In this document: piece by piece, positions 16,456-25,374 of the stretch | Numbering within the stretch: position 1 is the stretch's first letter | Layout: each line of letters begins with the position of its first letter | Assembly: GCA_030765645.1 (NCBI GenBank) | Contig: JAVCCE010000076.1 | Span: 1 to 64,000, forward strand | DNA: 64,000 bases | Origin: Candidatus Hinthialibacter antarcticus | Lineage (GTDB): Bacteria > Hinthialibacterota > Hinthialibacteria > Hinthialibacterales > Hinthialibacteraceae | Direction: 5' to 3' | Made by a program: the position numbers and the translations under genes | The notes under the pieces: model-generated | Seen by the model: only the letters and a program-made list of their open reading frames with translations | What the model was told of the DNA's origin: nothing | Databases searched by the model: none

Positions 16456-17661
16456 TTAATCCTCAGGTTTCGGCGTTGGCGTTGGCCTCGGCGCAGGCGT
16501 TGGGTCGTCTTGTCGTGGAAGAAAATCCATTGTGGTTTCAATCACGTCCGACCACAAACCAGCGCGGTTACGCGCCCGAACTTTCATATAGTAAGAAGTG
16601 TAGAACGCGGGCGGCTGAAAAGCGAATGTAATCTTTGGCTCTTTCGTCAGCACTTCTTCAGGAGGTTGATGGAGGCCGTGCGTTGTCCAGATATACGAAT
16701 AGCCTTCAATGTCTGATTGTTCATCGACTGCCGAGTCCCATGACCACGACATTTTGTTGGATTGATGTTCACCGACCAAGTTCGATGGATCGCTGGGCGG
16801 GGTCGAATCGATCCTTGTTTCAGAAATATTTCGGTTACGCCAGAGGTGAACGCCGTCGAGCAACAGTTTGTATTTTGTATTCAGTTTGAGTGAATTGCTG
16901 GGGGTGGTGATGGCAAAGCGTTCAATGGAGCGGCGCTTCTCGGGTGATGTGAAAGCCTCATCCAAATCAATGACGCAATAGTGCCATTGGCTACGCTCGT
17001 CTCCTGTTCGCGACAGCGTATCGAGTTCGGCTTGAAATTCATCTGATGCAGCGGCGATGCGGACCGAGAAGCCCTTAGGCGCGTCGCTCCAGTAATAAAA
17101 ATCCAAGTAGCGATAGTTTGACCAATCGAGCGTCGTCATTTCTTTGGTGAAACCAACGCCGATCAAATCGATGTCTCGCTGCTTCATGGATTCTTCACGC
17201 CATTCAAATTCAAACGTCCCGCAGGCGCGGCCTTCAATTGGGGCGTCAACGCCAAACGATTGGCTCAATAAAATGCCGGGAGCGGAACTCATCAGCAGCG
17301 CTTTCGTCATGTCGCTGAACTTGTCGAATGAGCAGAGCGCAACGTGGTCGCTCTCATGGTCGCAGGTGACGGCGGAGCGAAATTGAAAGCGCTGACCGTC
17401 TTTGCCCGAAAAGGGAACCGCGCGCGTATTCGCGGCAGAGGCGAGCGAGATGGTTTGCCATGCGCTAGCCGTTTCGTTGTTTTGTTCGCGATAAAAAATG
17501 GTGAAGATTGCATTTTCACACGTCGGGGTTTCGGAGCATTTCAGTTCAAAGTTCGGCGCGACCCATTCAGGAACAATAACGCTGGATGTTATCGGTTCCG
17601 TTCGCGCTGTCATTGGCAGAAGCACAATGCAGGTAATGAATAACACAATCATTCGTAACAC
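16456..17661 (-). CDS. Secreted protein with Fn3-like C-terminal domain
   Basis: A 401-residue exported protein (signal peptide about 1-21). The middle (about residues 140-270) is a jelly-roll-like beta domain with W-rich strands (LDWSNYRYLDFYYW, LLLDGVHLWRN) as in carbohydrate-binding modules. A fibronectin type III-like domain follows (about 290-385: TPPSDPSNLVG, VDEQSDIEGYSYIW, YYMKVRARNRAGLWS). The tail is Pro/Thr-rich and acidic. Six or more Cys in the first 120 residues may form disulfides. It sits between two pilT genes with gaps of 4 and 20 bases, so a surface or pilus-associated role is plausible but unproven. Start GTG 17661 follows AGAGG; ATG 17652 is an alternative. Confidence 0.65.
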   Translation of the reverse strand: MLRMIVLFITCIVLLPMTARTEPITSSVIVPEWVAPNFELKCSETPTCENAIFTIFYREQNNETASAWQTISLASAANTRAVPFSGKDGQRFQFRSAVTCDHESDHVALCSFDKFSDMTKALLMSSAPGILLSQSFGVDAPIEGRACGTFEFEWREESMKQRDIDLIGVGFTKEMTTLDWSNYRYLDFYYWSDAPKGFSVRIAAASDEFQAELDTLSRTGDERSQWHYCVIDLDEAFTSPEKRRSIERFAITTPSNSLKLNTKYKLLLDGVHLWRNRNISETRIDSTPPSDPSNLVGEHQSNKMSWSWDSAVDEQSDIEGYSYIWTTHGLHQPPEEVLTKEPKITFAFQPPAFYTSYYMKVRARNRAGLWSDVIETTMDFLPRQDDPTPAPRPTPTPKPED

Positions 17662-17681
17662 AGATACGCTACCTCTTTCAA

Positions 17682-18791
<1,110 letters not shown>

Positions 18792-18879
18792 AGTTCCCCC
18801 TCGAAACGGAATGGTCTATATAAGAGTAACGAAAAAGCAAAAAAATGTCGGCAGGAACTGCATCAATCCTCAAAAAACA

Positions 18880-19554
18880 TTATGGTTGCGTCGGCGCATC
18901 GCTTTGCGCGTCATCATTCAATATTTCAATTTTGCTTTTGGGATCTTTGACGATATAGTCTTCGCCGGAGACTGCATAGGGCGGTTTCAAGATCACTTTT
19001 GATTCGCCGCGCGCTTTGATGGCGATGCCGCCGTCGCCGCGCATCACGCCGCTAAAGGTCACGACCGAACCGTCGTCGGCTTCAATGCAGATGCCGTCTT
19101 CTTTTGCTACCACATGGCAATTTTCGAGCAACAATTCGCTATTGGAGCATTGAATGGCGCCTTCGATTTTCATGTTAGACACAGAACACTGTTTTGCGTC
19201 TTTGATCTTGATCGCGGGTTGGTTTCCCTTGGCGGAAATTTTGGTTTCGTTGGCGCCTTTGCCAAACAGCTTAATGGGCGCCTCGACCGAGAGCGACTCA
19301 TCCATCACATAAGAGCCGTTCGCAAGCACGATGTTGATTGGGTCTCCAGACTGGTCTTGCTTGGCTTGGTCTAACAAGTCTTGCAGGGCGGGGGCTTCTT
19401 TGGGATTAATGATGGCGTAGCGGTCTTGCTGGAGTTTTTCCCGCTTGCGCCGAAGGTTAAGCCATCCAATTACAACCAATAAGCCAAGAATAAACTCAAC
19501 CACCAAGACGATGGTGATTGATAACAATACATTGGGTTCAGATAACCAATCCAT
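18880..19554 (-). CDS. Membrane-anchored beta-helix-like protein
   Basis: A protein of 224 residues using ATG 19554, chosen because GGAGG lies 6 bases upstream; an ATG at 19569 gives 5 more residues. The N-terminus holds one transmembrane helix (about 10-35, LLSITIVLVVEFILGLLVVIGW) followed by a basic stop sequence and a short charged helix. Residues about 75-200 show the short hydrophobic strands and N/G turns of a right-handed parallel beta-helix (AIKIKDAKQCSVSNMKIEGA, LLLENCHVVAKEDGICIEA). The ending is Asp/Gln/Pro-rich. It lies upstream of the pilT pair in the same direction. No enzymatic residue is recognised. Confidence 0.6.
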   Translation of the reverse strand: MDWLSEPNVLLSITIVLVVEFILGLLVVIGWLNLRRKREKLQQDRYAIINPKEAPALQDLLDQAKQDQSGDPINIVLANGSYVMDESLSVEAPIKLFGKGANETKISAKGNQPAIKIKDAKQCSVSNMKIEGAIQCSNSELLLENCHVVAKEDGICIEADDGSVVTFSGVMRGDGGIAIKARGESKVILKPPYAVSGEDYIVKDPKSKIEILNDDAQSDAPTQP

Positions 19555-19604
19555 ATACGCCTCCAACATCTACGCCCCTGCATTTAAGATAAAGCATACA
19601 TCAA

Positions 19605-20792
19605 TCACGGCTTCATTTCACGAAAACGCGAAATTAATTCGCGAACTACGCCAATCACGCGGACTGAAGTTTCATTTTTTCCCACTTGCACAGGACGCGA
19701 CAACGGGCCGCCTTGCAACAAGATTTGCTCGCCTAAATCAAAATACTTGCGAATACAACGCCGGTCGCCCATTTGTACAACGACTAGGTCTTCGTTTTGC
19801 ACGGGCGCATAGAGTTGATAGACGGCTTTGCAGCCTGGCCATACGCCGAGCGGGACATACGAATCCGACTGCACCAGACAGGCTTCATAGTCGCTCTCGC
19901 GGTCAAACCATTCCGACGGAAGCCCGATGCTTCCCAAATCTTCCTGGTCTTTGAAATCGTCTGATCCCACCTCAACAATTGACATCACCGGGACGCGGCG
20001 GATGCCGTCTTCGCTGCGTCCTTTCGGTGCGACGGTTTCATGCTCTTCGCCTTCGGGCGCTGAGAGCGCTTCGTCGATGTTGCGCCATGCTTCATGTGGA
20101 GCGATGACGTCCGGCAGAACCTGGTCTTCGGATTGTTCTTTGGCGCGGTCGATAATTTCTTTGAGTTTCTGAAAAAACTGCCCGGCTTCATTGGCGCGTT
20201 TTGAAAGTTCATTTCGGTTGCCGGAAGGATGTCGGCATAACAAACGCTCGTCCGGGGTGAGGATCAAGACGTCATATAAACCGCCCAAAAAGGTCAGCCA
20301 CTCGTTGGGGCGGTCGCCAAGTTGTGACAACGCCCACGAACGAAGATCGTCATGCGATTGCAGCGTAACCGGGCCGTCGCCGCTGCGAAAACCGCGTGAG
20401 CGGTCTTGTAGAATCTCCAACGAGAATGTCAAATTGCGCGGAATGGCGTCAACCAATTCGTCGATCTCTTGCTGGACGCGATACGACACAGCTTTTTGCG
20501 GAACGCAGACTTTGTTGCCCGCCAATAGATAGCCGATTTTTCGGGTGGCTTTCACCAAACTTTGCAGTTCGCGTTCTTTCTCGGCGGCTGAAATAAATTG
20601 GCGGCGCTCATCGTGTTGAATTTGGAGAATTTCCGATAATTTTTCGACTAGAAGTGGTGGAGGAGGCGGTTTGAAGCCGCTTTCCATTTGAGCAATATAG
20701 GGAGAGGAGAGACCCAGGCGGTCGGCCATATCTTGTTGCGTCATCTTACGACGAAGTCGAAACACGCGAAGTTGTTCGCCGAAGGTTTTCAA
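19605..20792 (-). CDS. XRE-family regulator with S24/LexA-like C-terminal domain
   Basis: A 395-residue transcription regulator. The N-terminal helix-turn-helix is at about residues 7-60 (LRVFRLRRKMTQQDMADRLGLSSPYIAQMESG). The centre is helical and charged. The C-terminal 120 residues resemble the S24 peptidase/LexA fold (LVQSDSYVPLGVWPGCKAVY ... VVVQMGDRRCIRKYF ... VRVIGVVRELI), with Ser in SDSY in the position of the self-cleavage serine; the lysine partner is not certain. Such proteins repress stress or mobile-element genes and may respond to a ligand or cleavage. Start is TTG 20792 after AGGAG. It faces away from GH29 and a long AT-rich regulatory gap. Inference: it may control the divergent direction as well as itself. 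Confidence 0.78.
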   Translation of the reverse strand: MKTFGEQLRVFRLRRKMTQQDMADRLGLSSPYIAQMESGFKPPPPPLLVEKLSEILQIQHDERRQFISAAEKERELQSLVKATRKIGYLLAGNKVCVPQKAVSYRVQQEIDELVDAIPRNLTFSLEILQDRSRGFRSGDGPVTLQSHDDLRSWALSQLGDRPNEWLTFLGGLYDVLILTPDERLLCRHPSGNRNELSKRANEAGQFFQKLKEIIDRAKEQSEDQVLPDVIAPHEAWRNIDEALSAPEGEEHETVAPKGRSEDGIRRVPVMSIVEVGSDDFKDQEDLGSIGLPSEWFDRESDYEACLVQSDSYVPLGVWPGCKAVYQLYAPVQNEDLVVVQMGDRRCIRKYFDLGEQILLQGGPLSRPVQVGKNETSVRVIGVVRELISRFREMKP

Positions 20793-20930
20793 AGCTGCCC
20801 GCTCCTTACTGTTCCCGGCTACAGTTAATATCTGTAGTTAGAAGAATCTCTTATCTCATTAAGTATAGTTACCTTTAATAAAATTTCTACTTAAAAAGAT
20901 CATAGATGCCGAAAAAAGAGAAAAACTTCC

Positions 20931-21035
20931 TTGACAGATTTTACTTATTGATATTTACTTGTTTTAGTAACGGAATAACGTTTCGTTGCTAATAAATAAA
21001 ATGTTACTACTTGGATGAGAAGTTTGGTAACGTTT
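20931..21035 (+). promoter_or_regulatory. Promoter and operator-like region between XRE-S24 gene and GH29
   Basis: TTGACA (20931-20936), 17 bases, then TTTACT (20954-20959) form a plausible sigma-70 promoter on the plus strand. Just downstream AGTAACG (20966-20972) and CGTTGCT (20984-20990) make an inverted pair of AGYAACG half-sites, and a related GGTAACGTTTTG follows at 21026. They could be operator sites of the divergently encoded regulator. Confidence 0.4.
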
Positions 21036-21063
21036 TGTTTCTAAACCATTGAAACACAATTGA

Positions 21064-21190
21064 TAGTAAGCACTATGGCTTACTATTCGCTCTCAACGCG
21101 TTCGAGGGAAAGGTGCGTCTTACAATACGTCACCCCTAAGGCGTTGACGGAAACTGCCCGTGCCCGTCATCAAGCCGCACCTTTTCCCTC
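21064..21190 (+). ncRNA. Highly structured intergenic segment, possible RNA
   Basis: A perfect 8-bp hairpin (21064-21071 with 21078-21085) precedes a long-range stem of 14-15 pairs, GAGGGAAAGGTGCG (21104-21117) with CGCACCTTTTCCCTC (21176-21190), one base bulged. Inside the loop, GACGG and CCGTC can pair. A T-rich tract follows. No tRNA, SRP, 6S or riboswitch core was recognised. Confidence 0.35.
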
Positions 21191-21228
21191 TCTTTTTCCC
21201 TAAGAATTTTACCACAAAACTTCCTCGA

Positions 21229-21279
21229 CTTTGATTTCGAAAACGTATCCCGGCGTATCAATTATTGTCAAACCGATTC
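21229..21279. repeat. Dispersed repeat family C, copy 1
   Basis: Related to 28137-28195 and 34451-34506: TTTCGAAAACGTATCCCGGC followed by TATTGTCAAACCGATTCAGG. It directly precedes a family B element, as at 28.2 kb. Confidence 0.65.
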
Positions 21280-21280
21280 A

Positions 21281-21360
21281 GGCATGGGTGCAACTCTGGG
21301 AGCGCCTGTGCATAAGGGCCTGAAAGCCCGCACTGAAGCGAGCAGCGTTGTACCCATGCC
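21281..21360. repeat. Dispersed repeat family B, copy 1
   Basis: An 80-base palindromic element: outer arms GGCATGGGTG and TACCCATGCC, inner GGGAGCGCCTGTGCATAAGG and GCCCGCACTGAAGCGAGCAG. A near-identical copy is at 28284-28367 and an inverted partial one at 47389-47452. Confidence 0.9.
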
Positions 21361-21503
21361 ACATGCAATGAAATCTCCAATGTATAAAAAAGGTATCCAA
21401 TGAACGGAAGAACCCCAAAACTTCAAAACAAGCCGAGCCTGCTGCGCATTCACCTTTGTTCTGCTGGTGGAATTTGCTACAACTATTTTCCAGATCAAAA
21501 TGA

Positions 21504-22985
21504 ATGAAAGCGAGAAAAATAGTGAAACGATTTTCAATGTGTATGTTGCTTGGTATTGCGGCGGCTTTGCTGCTGTCGGGCCATGTTCAAGCGCAGACGT
21601 TTGAAGCGAACTGGGATTCATTAGACTCACGCGAAATTCCCGGGTGGTATCCTGACGCAAAATTCGGCATCTTCATCCATTGGGGCGTCACGGCTGTTCC
21701 CGCCTGGGCGCCGCAGGGCGAGTATGCGGAATGGTATTGGAACCGCATGATGAAGCACGAAGGCGAGACATGGGATTTCCATGTGAAAAATTATGGACCG
21801 GGCTTCGCCTATCAGGATTTCGCGCCTGACTTCAAAGCGGAACTTTTTGAGCCTGACCACTGGGCGGAAATGTTCAAAAACGCAGGTGCGCAATATGTCG
21901 TGATGACCTCAAAACACCATGACGGGTTCTGCCTGTTCAAAAGCGAAGAAGCCAACCGCAGCTGGGGCCGCCCCTGGAACAGCGTTGATATCGGCCCCCG
22001 ACGCGATTTGCTCGGCGACTTGGGTAAGAGCGTACGGTCCAAAGGGCTGAAAATGGGGTTCTATTATTCGCTCTATGAATGGTTCAATCCATTGTGGCAG
22101 ACAGACAAAAGCGTGTTTATTGAAAAACACATGATTCCCCAATTCAAAGACGTGGTGACGCGCTACAAACCGTCGATCATTTTTTCAGACGGCGAGTGGG
22201 ACTTGCCCAGCGAAGACTGGAAAAGCGAAGAACTGCTGGCGTGGTTGTTTAACGAATCGCCTGTGAAAGACGAAGTCGTCGTCAATGACCGCTGGGGCAA
22301 AGAAACCCGCCATCATCACGGCGACTATTACACCACCGAGTACGCCGCAGGTATGGCGGACGCCTCTCACCCCTGGGAAGAAAATCGCGGCATGGGGCAT
22401 TCGTATGGTTACAACCGCAACGAAGACCTCGGGCAATACCGCACTGGACGCGAGTTTGTGTTGATGATAATCGACCTCGTCAGCCGCGGCGGTAACCTAT
22501 TGCTGAACGTCGGCCCGACGGCGGACGGGCGCATCCCGGTCATCATGCAACAACGCCTGGCGGAAATCGGCGCCTGGATGGATGTCAACGGCGAAGCGAT
22601 TTATGGAACGCGCCCCCGCGACGAACAACGCCAGTGGAGCGCAGGCGAAGTTCCAAAAGTTGAATACGGCGGCGAGTACATGGTGAAGTACGACATTAAC
22701 GAAGTGACGGGCGACCGCAACGGCGATAGCGCTGTGATTGATGCGTTCTTCACAACAAAAGAAGACACGCTTTATGTGATTTCTCCGCGCTGGCCTGCGG
22801 AAATTTTTCGGGTAAAAAACGTCAAAACCTCAAAAGATACCAAGGTCACAATGCTGGGCGTCAAAGACGAATTGAAATGGGATTACGTCGCCGACGATAT
22901 CGTGATCTATACGCCTGATTTCAAACCCGGCCAGGAGCCATGCGACTTTGCATACACGTTTAAGATCACGAATGTGGAGTATTAA
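21504..22985 (+). CDS. Alpha-L-fucosidase, GH29
   Basis: A 493-residue secreted retaining fucosidase. The signal peptide spans residues 1-32 and ends GHVQAQT. Family hallmarks are WYPDAKFGIFIHWGVTAVPA (about 49-68), KHHDGFCLF, and IIFSDGEWD, in which the Asp is the expected catalytic nucleophile; GNLLLNVGPTADGRIP is the conserved C-terminal barrel motif. The last 90 residues form the beta-sandwich domain usual in GH29. It releases fucose from glycans, matching the fucose-isomerase-like gene at the window start, though the two lie 20 kb apart. Its 3' end overlaps the convergent membrane protein gene by 4 bases. Confidence 0.95.
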   Translation: MKARKIVKRFSMCMLLGIAAALLLSGHVQAQTFEANWDSLDSREIPGWYPDAKFGIFIHWGVTAVPAWAPQGEYAEWYWNRMMKHEGETWDFHVKNYGPGFAYQDFAPDFKAELFEPDHWAEMFKNAGAQYVVMTSKHHDGFCLFKSEEANRSWGRPWNSVDIGPRRDLLGDLGKSVRSKGLKMGFYYSLYEWFNPLWQTDKSVFIEKHMIPQFKDVVTRYKPSIIFSDGEWDLPSEDWKSEELLAWLFNESPVKDEVVVNDRWGKETRHHHGDYYTTEYAAGMADASHPWEENRGMGHSYGYNRNEDLGQYRTGREFVLMIIDLVSRGGNLLLNVGPTADGRIPVIMQQRLAEIGAWMDVNGEAIYGTRPRDEQRQWSAGEVPKVEYGGEYMVKYDINEVTGDRNGDSAVIDAFFTTKEDTLYVISPRWPAEIFRVKNVKTSKDTKVTMLGVKDELKWDYVADDIVIYTPDFKPGQEPCDFAYTFKITNVEY

Positions 22986-23536
22986 AGATCAGAGTGGGGC
23001 ATTTTCGACTCACCTTTTGAACTATCACATTGCTCGCGGTGGGTCGATAAGGCGCGACCCACCGAACCACTATTCATGGCTTTAATATTTGCAAGTCTTG
23101 AAGTATGTTCAGCGATTTTGTGCAAATAATTTAATGCATGACCAAGCGCAGCAAAAATCACAGCTTCAATTATTCCTGATGTAATCCAGATTATTGATGG
23201 AGTATAGGCAGTAATTTTCCATTCCATTCCAAAACCAGGATCTCCTGGCCAAAACGTCATCGCTAATATAAATCCTCCGATTAATGAAGCTGCAGATAGA
23301 ACAAATAAAATGATTGAAATAACTGGGTAGGATGGAAGTTCTGAAGTATTATTTAGTTCGTAATTTTTATTTTGAGTGTTATCATATGAATGCTTTTCGA
23401 CAGAATCCGTCTCGTTGTCCTTTGTCTTTTCAGAAGTGATTCTGGGTGTATTGTCAGATTCTGATGAGTAAATTGATGCAACAACAATCACGAGAACAAC
23501 TACTAGAACTACAATCATGCCAAGAAATTCACTCAT
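22982..23536 (-). CDS. Small membrane protein of unknown function
   Basis: A 184-residue protein with one helix at the N-terminus (residues 5-22, LGMIVVLVVVLVIVVASIY), a polar Asn/Ser/Lys-rich loop to about residue 65, and two more helices (about 70-92 and 108-130). The final 40 residues are hydrophilic. The coding end contains a hairpin GGTGGGTCGATAAGGCGCGACCCACC-type (about 23039-23065) that resembles the dispersed palindromes and may have extended the reading frame. A/T-rich codon use differs from GH29. No family is recognised. Confidence 0.55.
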   Translation of the reverse strand: MSEFLGMIVVLVVVLVIVVASIYSSESDNTPRITSEKTKDNETDSVEKHSYDNTQNKNYELNNTSELPSYPVISIILFVLSAASLIGGFILAMTFWPGDPGFGMEWKITAYTPSIIWITSGIIEAVIFAALGHALNYLHKIAEHTSRLANIKAMNSGSVGRALSTHREQCDSSKGESKMPHSDL

Positions 23537-23610
23537 TTTTTAATCTCCTTCCATTTACTTTTTATCCTTTATTGCCTAGAAAAACTATAATGAATTACAG
23601 TTAAAATATC

Positions 23611-23671
23611 TACTTCTGCGCAGCGATTAACACCACGCCTTCTTGAATCTCGCGGCCTTCGGTTTGGCCGG
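23611..23671 (-). pseudogene. 3'-end remnant of a GrpE-like paralogue (remnant 1)
   Basis: On the minus strand this encodes EGREIQEGVVLIAAQK followed by a stop, matching the C-terminus of the 24670-25362 product (EGREIQEGVVLIASKR). Upstream sequence is lost. The ending is preserved, which indicates decay of a gene copy and not a random repeat. Confidence 0.7.
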
Positions 23672-23725
23672 GTGGCAAGGGCAAGGCCGAATGAAATGAG
23701 GGCAGCCCTTGATTTTACACAGTTC

Positions 23726-23753
23726 TATAGGGCGCAGCACGCTGCGCCCCTAC
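23726..23753. repeat. Dispersed repeat family D
   Basis: Palindrome GGCGCAGCACGCTGCGCCCC between the two gene remnants; relatives at 9433 and 52921. Confidence 0.7.
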
Positions 23754-23762
23754 CATTTCTCA

Positions 23763-23831
23763 CTGCTTCGATGCGATCAATACCACGCCTTCTTGAATCT
23801 CGCGGCCTTCGGTTTGATAGATCGGTTTGAG
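23763..23831 (-). pseudogene. 3'-end remnant of a GrpE-like paralogue (remnant 2)
   Basis: Minus-strand translation LKPIYQTEGREIQEGVVLIA then SKQ and stop, nearly identical to the end of the intact gene at 24670-25362. It breaks off abruptly at 23831, some 20 bases before the antitoxin gene's 3' end. Confidence 0.75.
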
Positions 23832-23853
23832 AAATGTAAAGAAAAACTCTCGA

Positions 23854-24186
23854 TTAAACGATTTGAACTTTTTGTGATGCTTGAACAGGAGCAGGAACAA
23901 ACTGAATTTCTAATTTTTTATGAAGTGCGGCTGCAATCCGGTTTAGCATGGGTAGAGAGTGTCCTTCGTAATCTGCATCTTCTAACCGGGATATGACGGA
24001 CTGTGTGGTTCCAACCAGTTTGGCAAGTTCCGTTTGAGTCAACCCCGCCTCTTGCCGCGCGTCATAGATCATTTTTCCGACCAATAAGTCTGTCCTGGCT
24101 TTTGCTACTCCCTCCTCAAATTCAGGATCGTTTCCATATTTATTGCGAATATAATCAAGAGCGTCTGTTCCTTTTGTTTGAGACAT
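23854..24186 (-). CDS. higA: HigA-type XRE antitoxin
   Basis: A 110-residue antitoxin-like repressor. The helix-turn-helix is at about residues 37-90: ARQEAGLTQTELAKLVGTTQ followed by SVISRLEDADYEGHSLPMLN. The N-terminal 35 residues are helical and would contact the toxin; the C-terminus ends in a flexible PAPVQASQKVQIV tail. The toxin gene precedes it by 4 bases, toxin first, as in higBA modules. GAAGGAGAG before ATG 24186 is a strong site overlapping the toxin's stop. It probably represses the shared promoter through the palindrome at 24597-24612. Confidence 0.85.
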   Translation of the reverse strand: MSQTKGTDALDYIRNKYGNDPEFEEGVAKARTDLLVGKMIYDARQEAGLTQTELAKLVGTTQSVISRLEDADYEGHSLPMLNRIAAALHKKLEIQFVPAPVQASQKVQIV

Positions 24187-24190
24187 TTTT

Positions 24191-24568
24191 TTACTCTCCT
24201 TCTTCCCAGGAATGGGTTTCAGGTTTCATTTCATATCGTATTTTTCGTTCAATCGCTCTGTTTATTTCAGTGTCCGGCACTTTTCCCTCTTTCGTTATGC
24301 CATGGGATAAAACAACAATATTCTGTCCAAAGAAAAAATACAAAATCCTGTATTGAACACGCCTGAATGAAATGCGTAGTTCATAAATTCCGTCCCGCAA
24401 GAAATCTGCGTGAGGGCGACGCAGTTCGTGCCCAAATGCCTTCAATAGTTCGATCTGAGCGAAACACTTTTCTAAGGCTTTCTTATCTTGCCGATACACT
24501 TCTTCAAGCCAGTTAACCATTGGGGCGCATTTATTTTCTTTGTAGAAAATCACCTTGGTCTCAGGCAT
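24191..24568 (-). CDS. higB: HigB/Gp49-like RNase toxin
   Basis: A RelE-superfamily toxin of about 125 residues (start ATG 24568). It shows the Gp49/HigB pattern: APMVNWLEEVYRQ near the N-terminus, then LLKAFGHELRRPHADFLRDG, IYELRISFRRVQYRILYFFF, and ending in the ...IVVLSHGITKEGKVPDTEI segment typical of the family. These toxins cut mRNA on the ribosome. I prefer ATG 24568 over ATG 24589 because a TATAAT box lies just before 24589 and would place the transcript start on that codon, while GGTGAG precedes 24568. It pairs with the antitoxin gene downstream. Confidence 0.85.
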   Translation of the reverse strand: MPETKVIFYKENKCAPMVNWLEEVYRQDKKALEKCFAQIELLKAFGHELRRPHADFLRDGIYELRISFRRVQYRILYFFFGQNIVVLSHGITKEGKVPDTEINRAIERKIRYEMKPETHSWEEGE

Positions 24569-24591
24569 GATATAACTTTTTCTCACCATTT

Positions 24592-24612
24592 ATTATATCG
24601 CAAAAATGCGAT
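24592..24612 (-). promoter_or_regulatory. higBA promoter box and palindromic operator
   Basis: On the minus strand TATAAT (plus 24592-24597) overlaps the edge of a perfect palindrome ATCGCA-AAAA-TGCGAT (24597-24612), a layout suited to autorepression by the antitoxin. Further ATCGCA and TGCGAT half-sites lie at about 24653 and 24682. Confidence 0.55.
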
Positions 24613-24669
24613 AAGAGGTGAAGAATATTTTTCTATTTGTTTAGAATATTTATCGCACTTCAAACTTTC

Positions 24670-25362
24670 TTACCTCTTCGATGCGATCAATACCACGCCT
24701 TCTTGAATCTCGCGGCCTTCGGTCTGGTAGCCGGGTTTGAGGATGCGGCAGATGGTTCCCGGTTCGACTTCATCGTTGGCTTCGTCGCCAGAGATGTGGA
24801 CATACGTCGGATCAGGCCTTTGCCCAAAGACGGTGGTGCGCACGATGTTGGTTTTTTCCAAGGCCGGGTCAAGCAATTGCGCTGCTTGGTTTAACGGCTT
24901 GTGAATAAATAGAAAACTATTTTTCAGCGGTCCCAGGTTTCCTTCTTCTACTTTTTTTTCCATAAAACGCATGGTCTCATGAAAGAGGTCATACTGCGTA
25001 AGGATCGCCGCAAAGCGGTCTTCCCGAATGGAGACCGAATCGAGGCCGTTGTATTGAAATACCTGAAACTGAAGTTCTGCGCCGCCATAGGGAAAGCGGT
25101 TCAAGCGGCCCAAGCGGCCTGGTTGCGGGCCTGCTTCGCCTTCGATAATTTCCTGCGCCTTGGTTAAAAAGCGTTCGAGGTGGTCTTTGCAAAGTTTGAT
25201 GGCTTCGCCGATGTCTCCGCCGATGGTGGCGCTGTAGCGGTCAAAGGCTTCTTTGGCGCGGATGAATGCGGGGTCCATTCCCCGCGAAGTTGGCGCGATG
25301 ACATCGACTAAAATTCCCCAGCTGGCTGCGGGCGCATAGAGGTCTCTCGGAGTTGAGCCCAT
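24670..25362 (-). CDS. Protein with GrpE-like C-terminal domain
   Basis: A 230-residue cytoplasmic protein. The last 30 residues (GTICRILKPGYQTEGREIQE then GVVLIAS) follow the beta-domain pattern of GrpE nucleotide-exchange factors, in which GY..xGR.L..A.V.V is conserved. The N-terminal 100 residues are helical (MDPAFIRAKEAFDRYSATIGGD...) and could be a long coil, again like GrpE, but the centre (FPYGGAELQFQVFQYNGLDSVS and on) has no clear GrpE match. I therefore name only the domain. Remnants of two paralogues lie downstream at 23611 and 23763, with the higBA pair between. It starts 12 bases after the GT39 gene and is likely in its operon. Confidence 0.5.
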   Translation of the reverse strand: MGSTPRDLYAPAASWGILVDVIAPTSRGMDPAFIRAKEAFDRYSATIGGDIGEAIKLCKDHLERFLTKAQEIIEGEAGPQPGRLGRLNRFPYGGAELQFQVFQYNGLDSVSIREDRFAAILTQYDLFHETMRFMEKKVEEGNLGPLKNSFLFIHKPLNQAAQLLDPALEKTNIVRTTVFGQRPDPTYVHISGDEANDEVEPGTICRILKPGYQTEGREIQEGVVLIASKR

Positions 25363-25374
25363 GATTGGTTTCCT

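Noticed and set aside
21104-21190. tRNA, because of GTTCGA near 21101
   Set aside because: No acceptor stem, anticodon arm or CCA-compatible spacing; the only strong pairing is the long-range stem.
23611-24732. Direct repeats as attachment sites of an integrated element
   Set aside because: The repeated tracts keep the reading frame and stop codons of a gene end with silent changes, fitting decayed paralogues better; no integrase is present.
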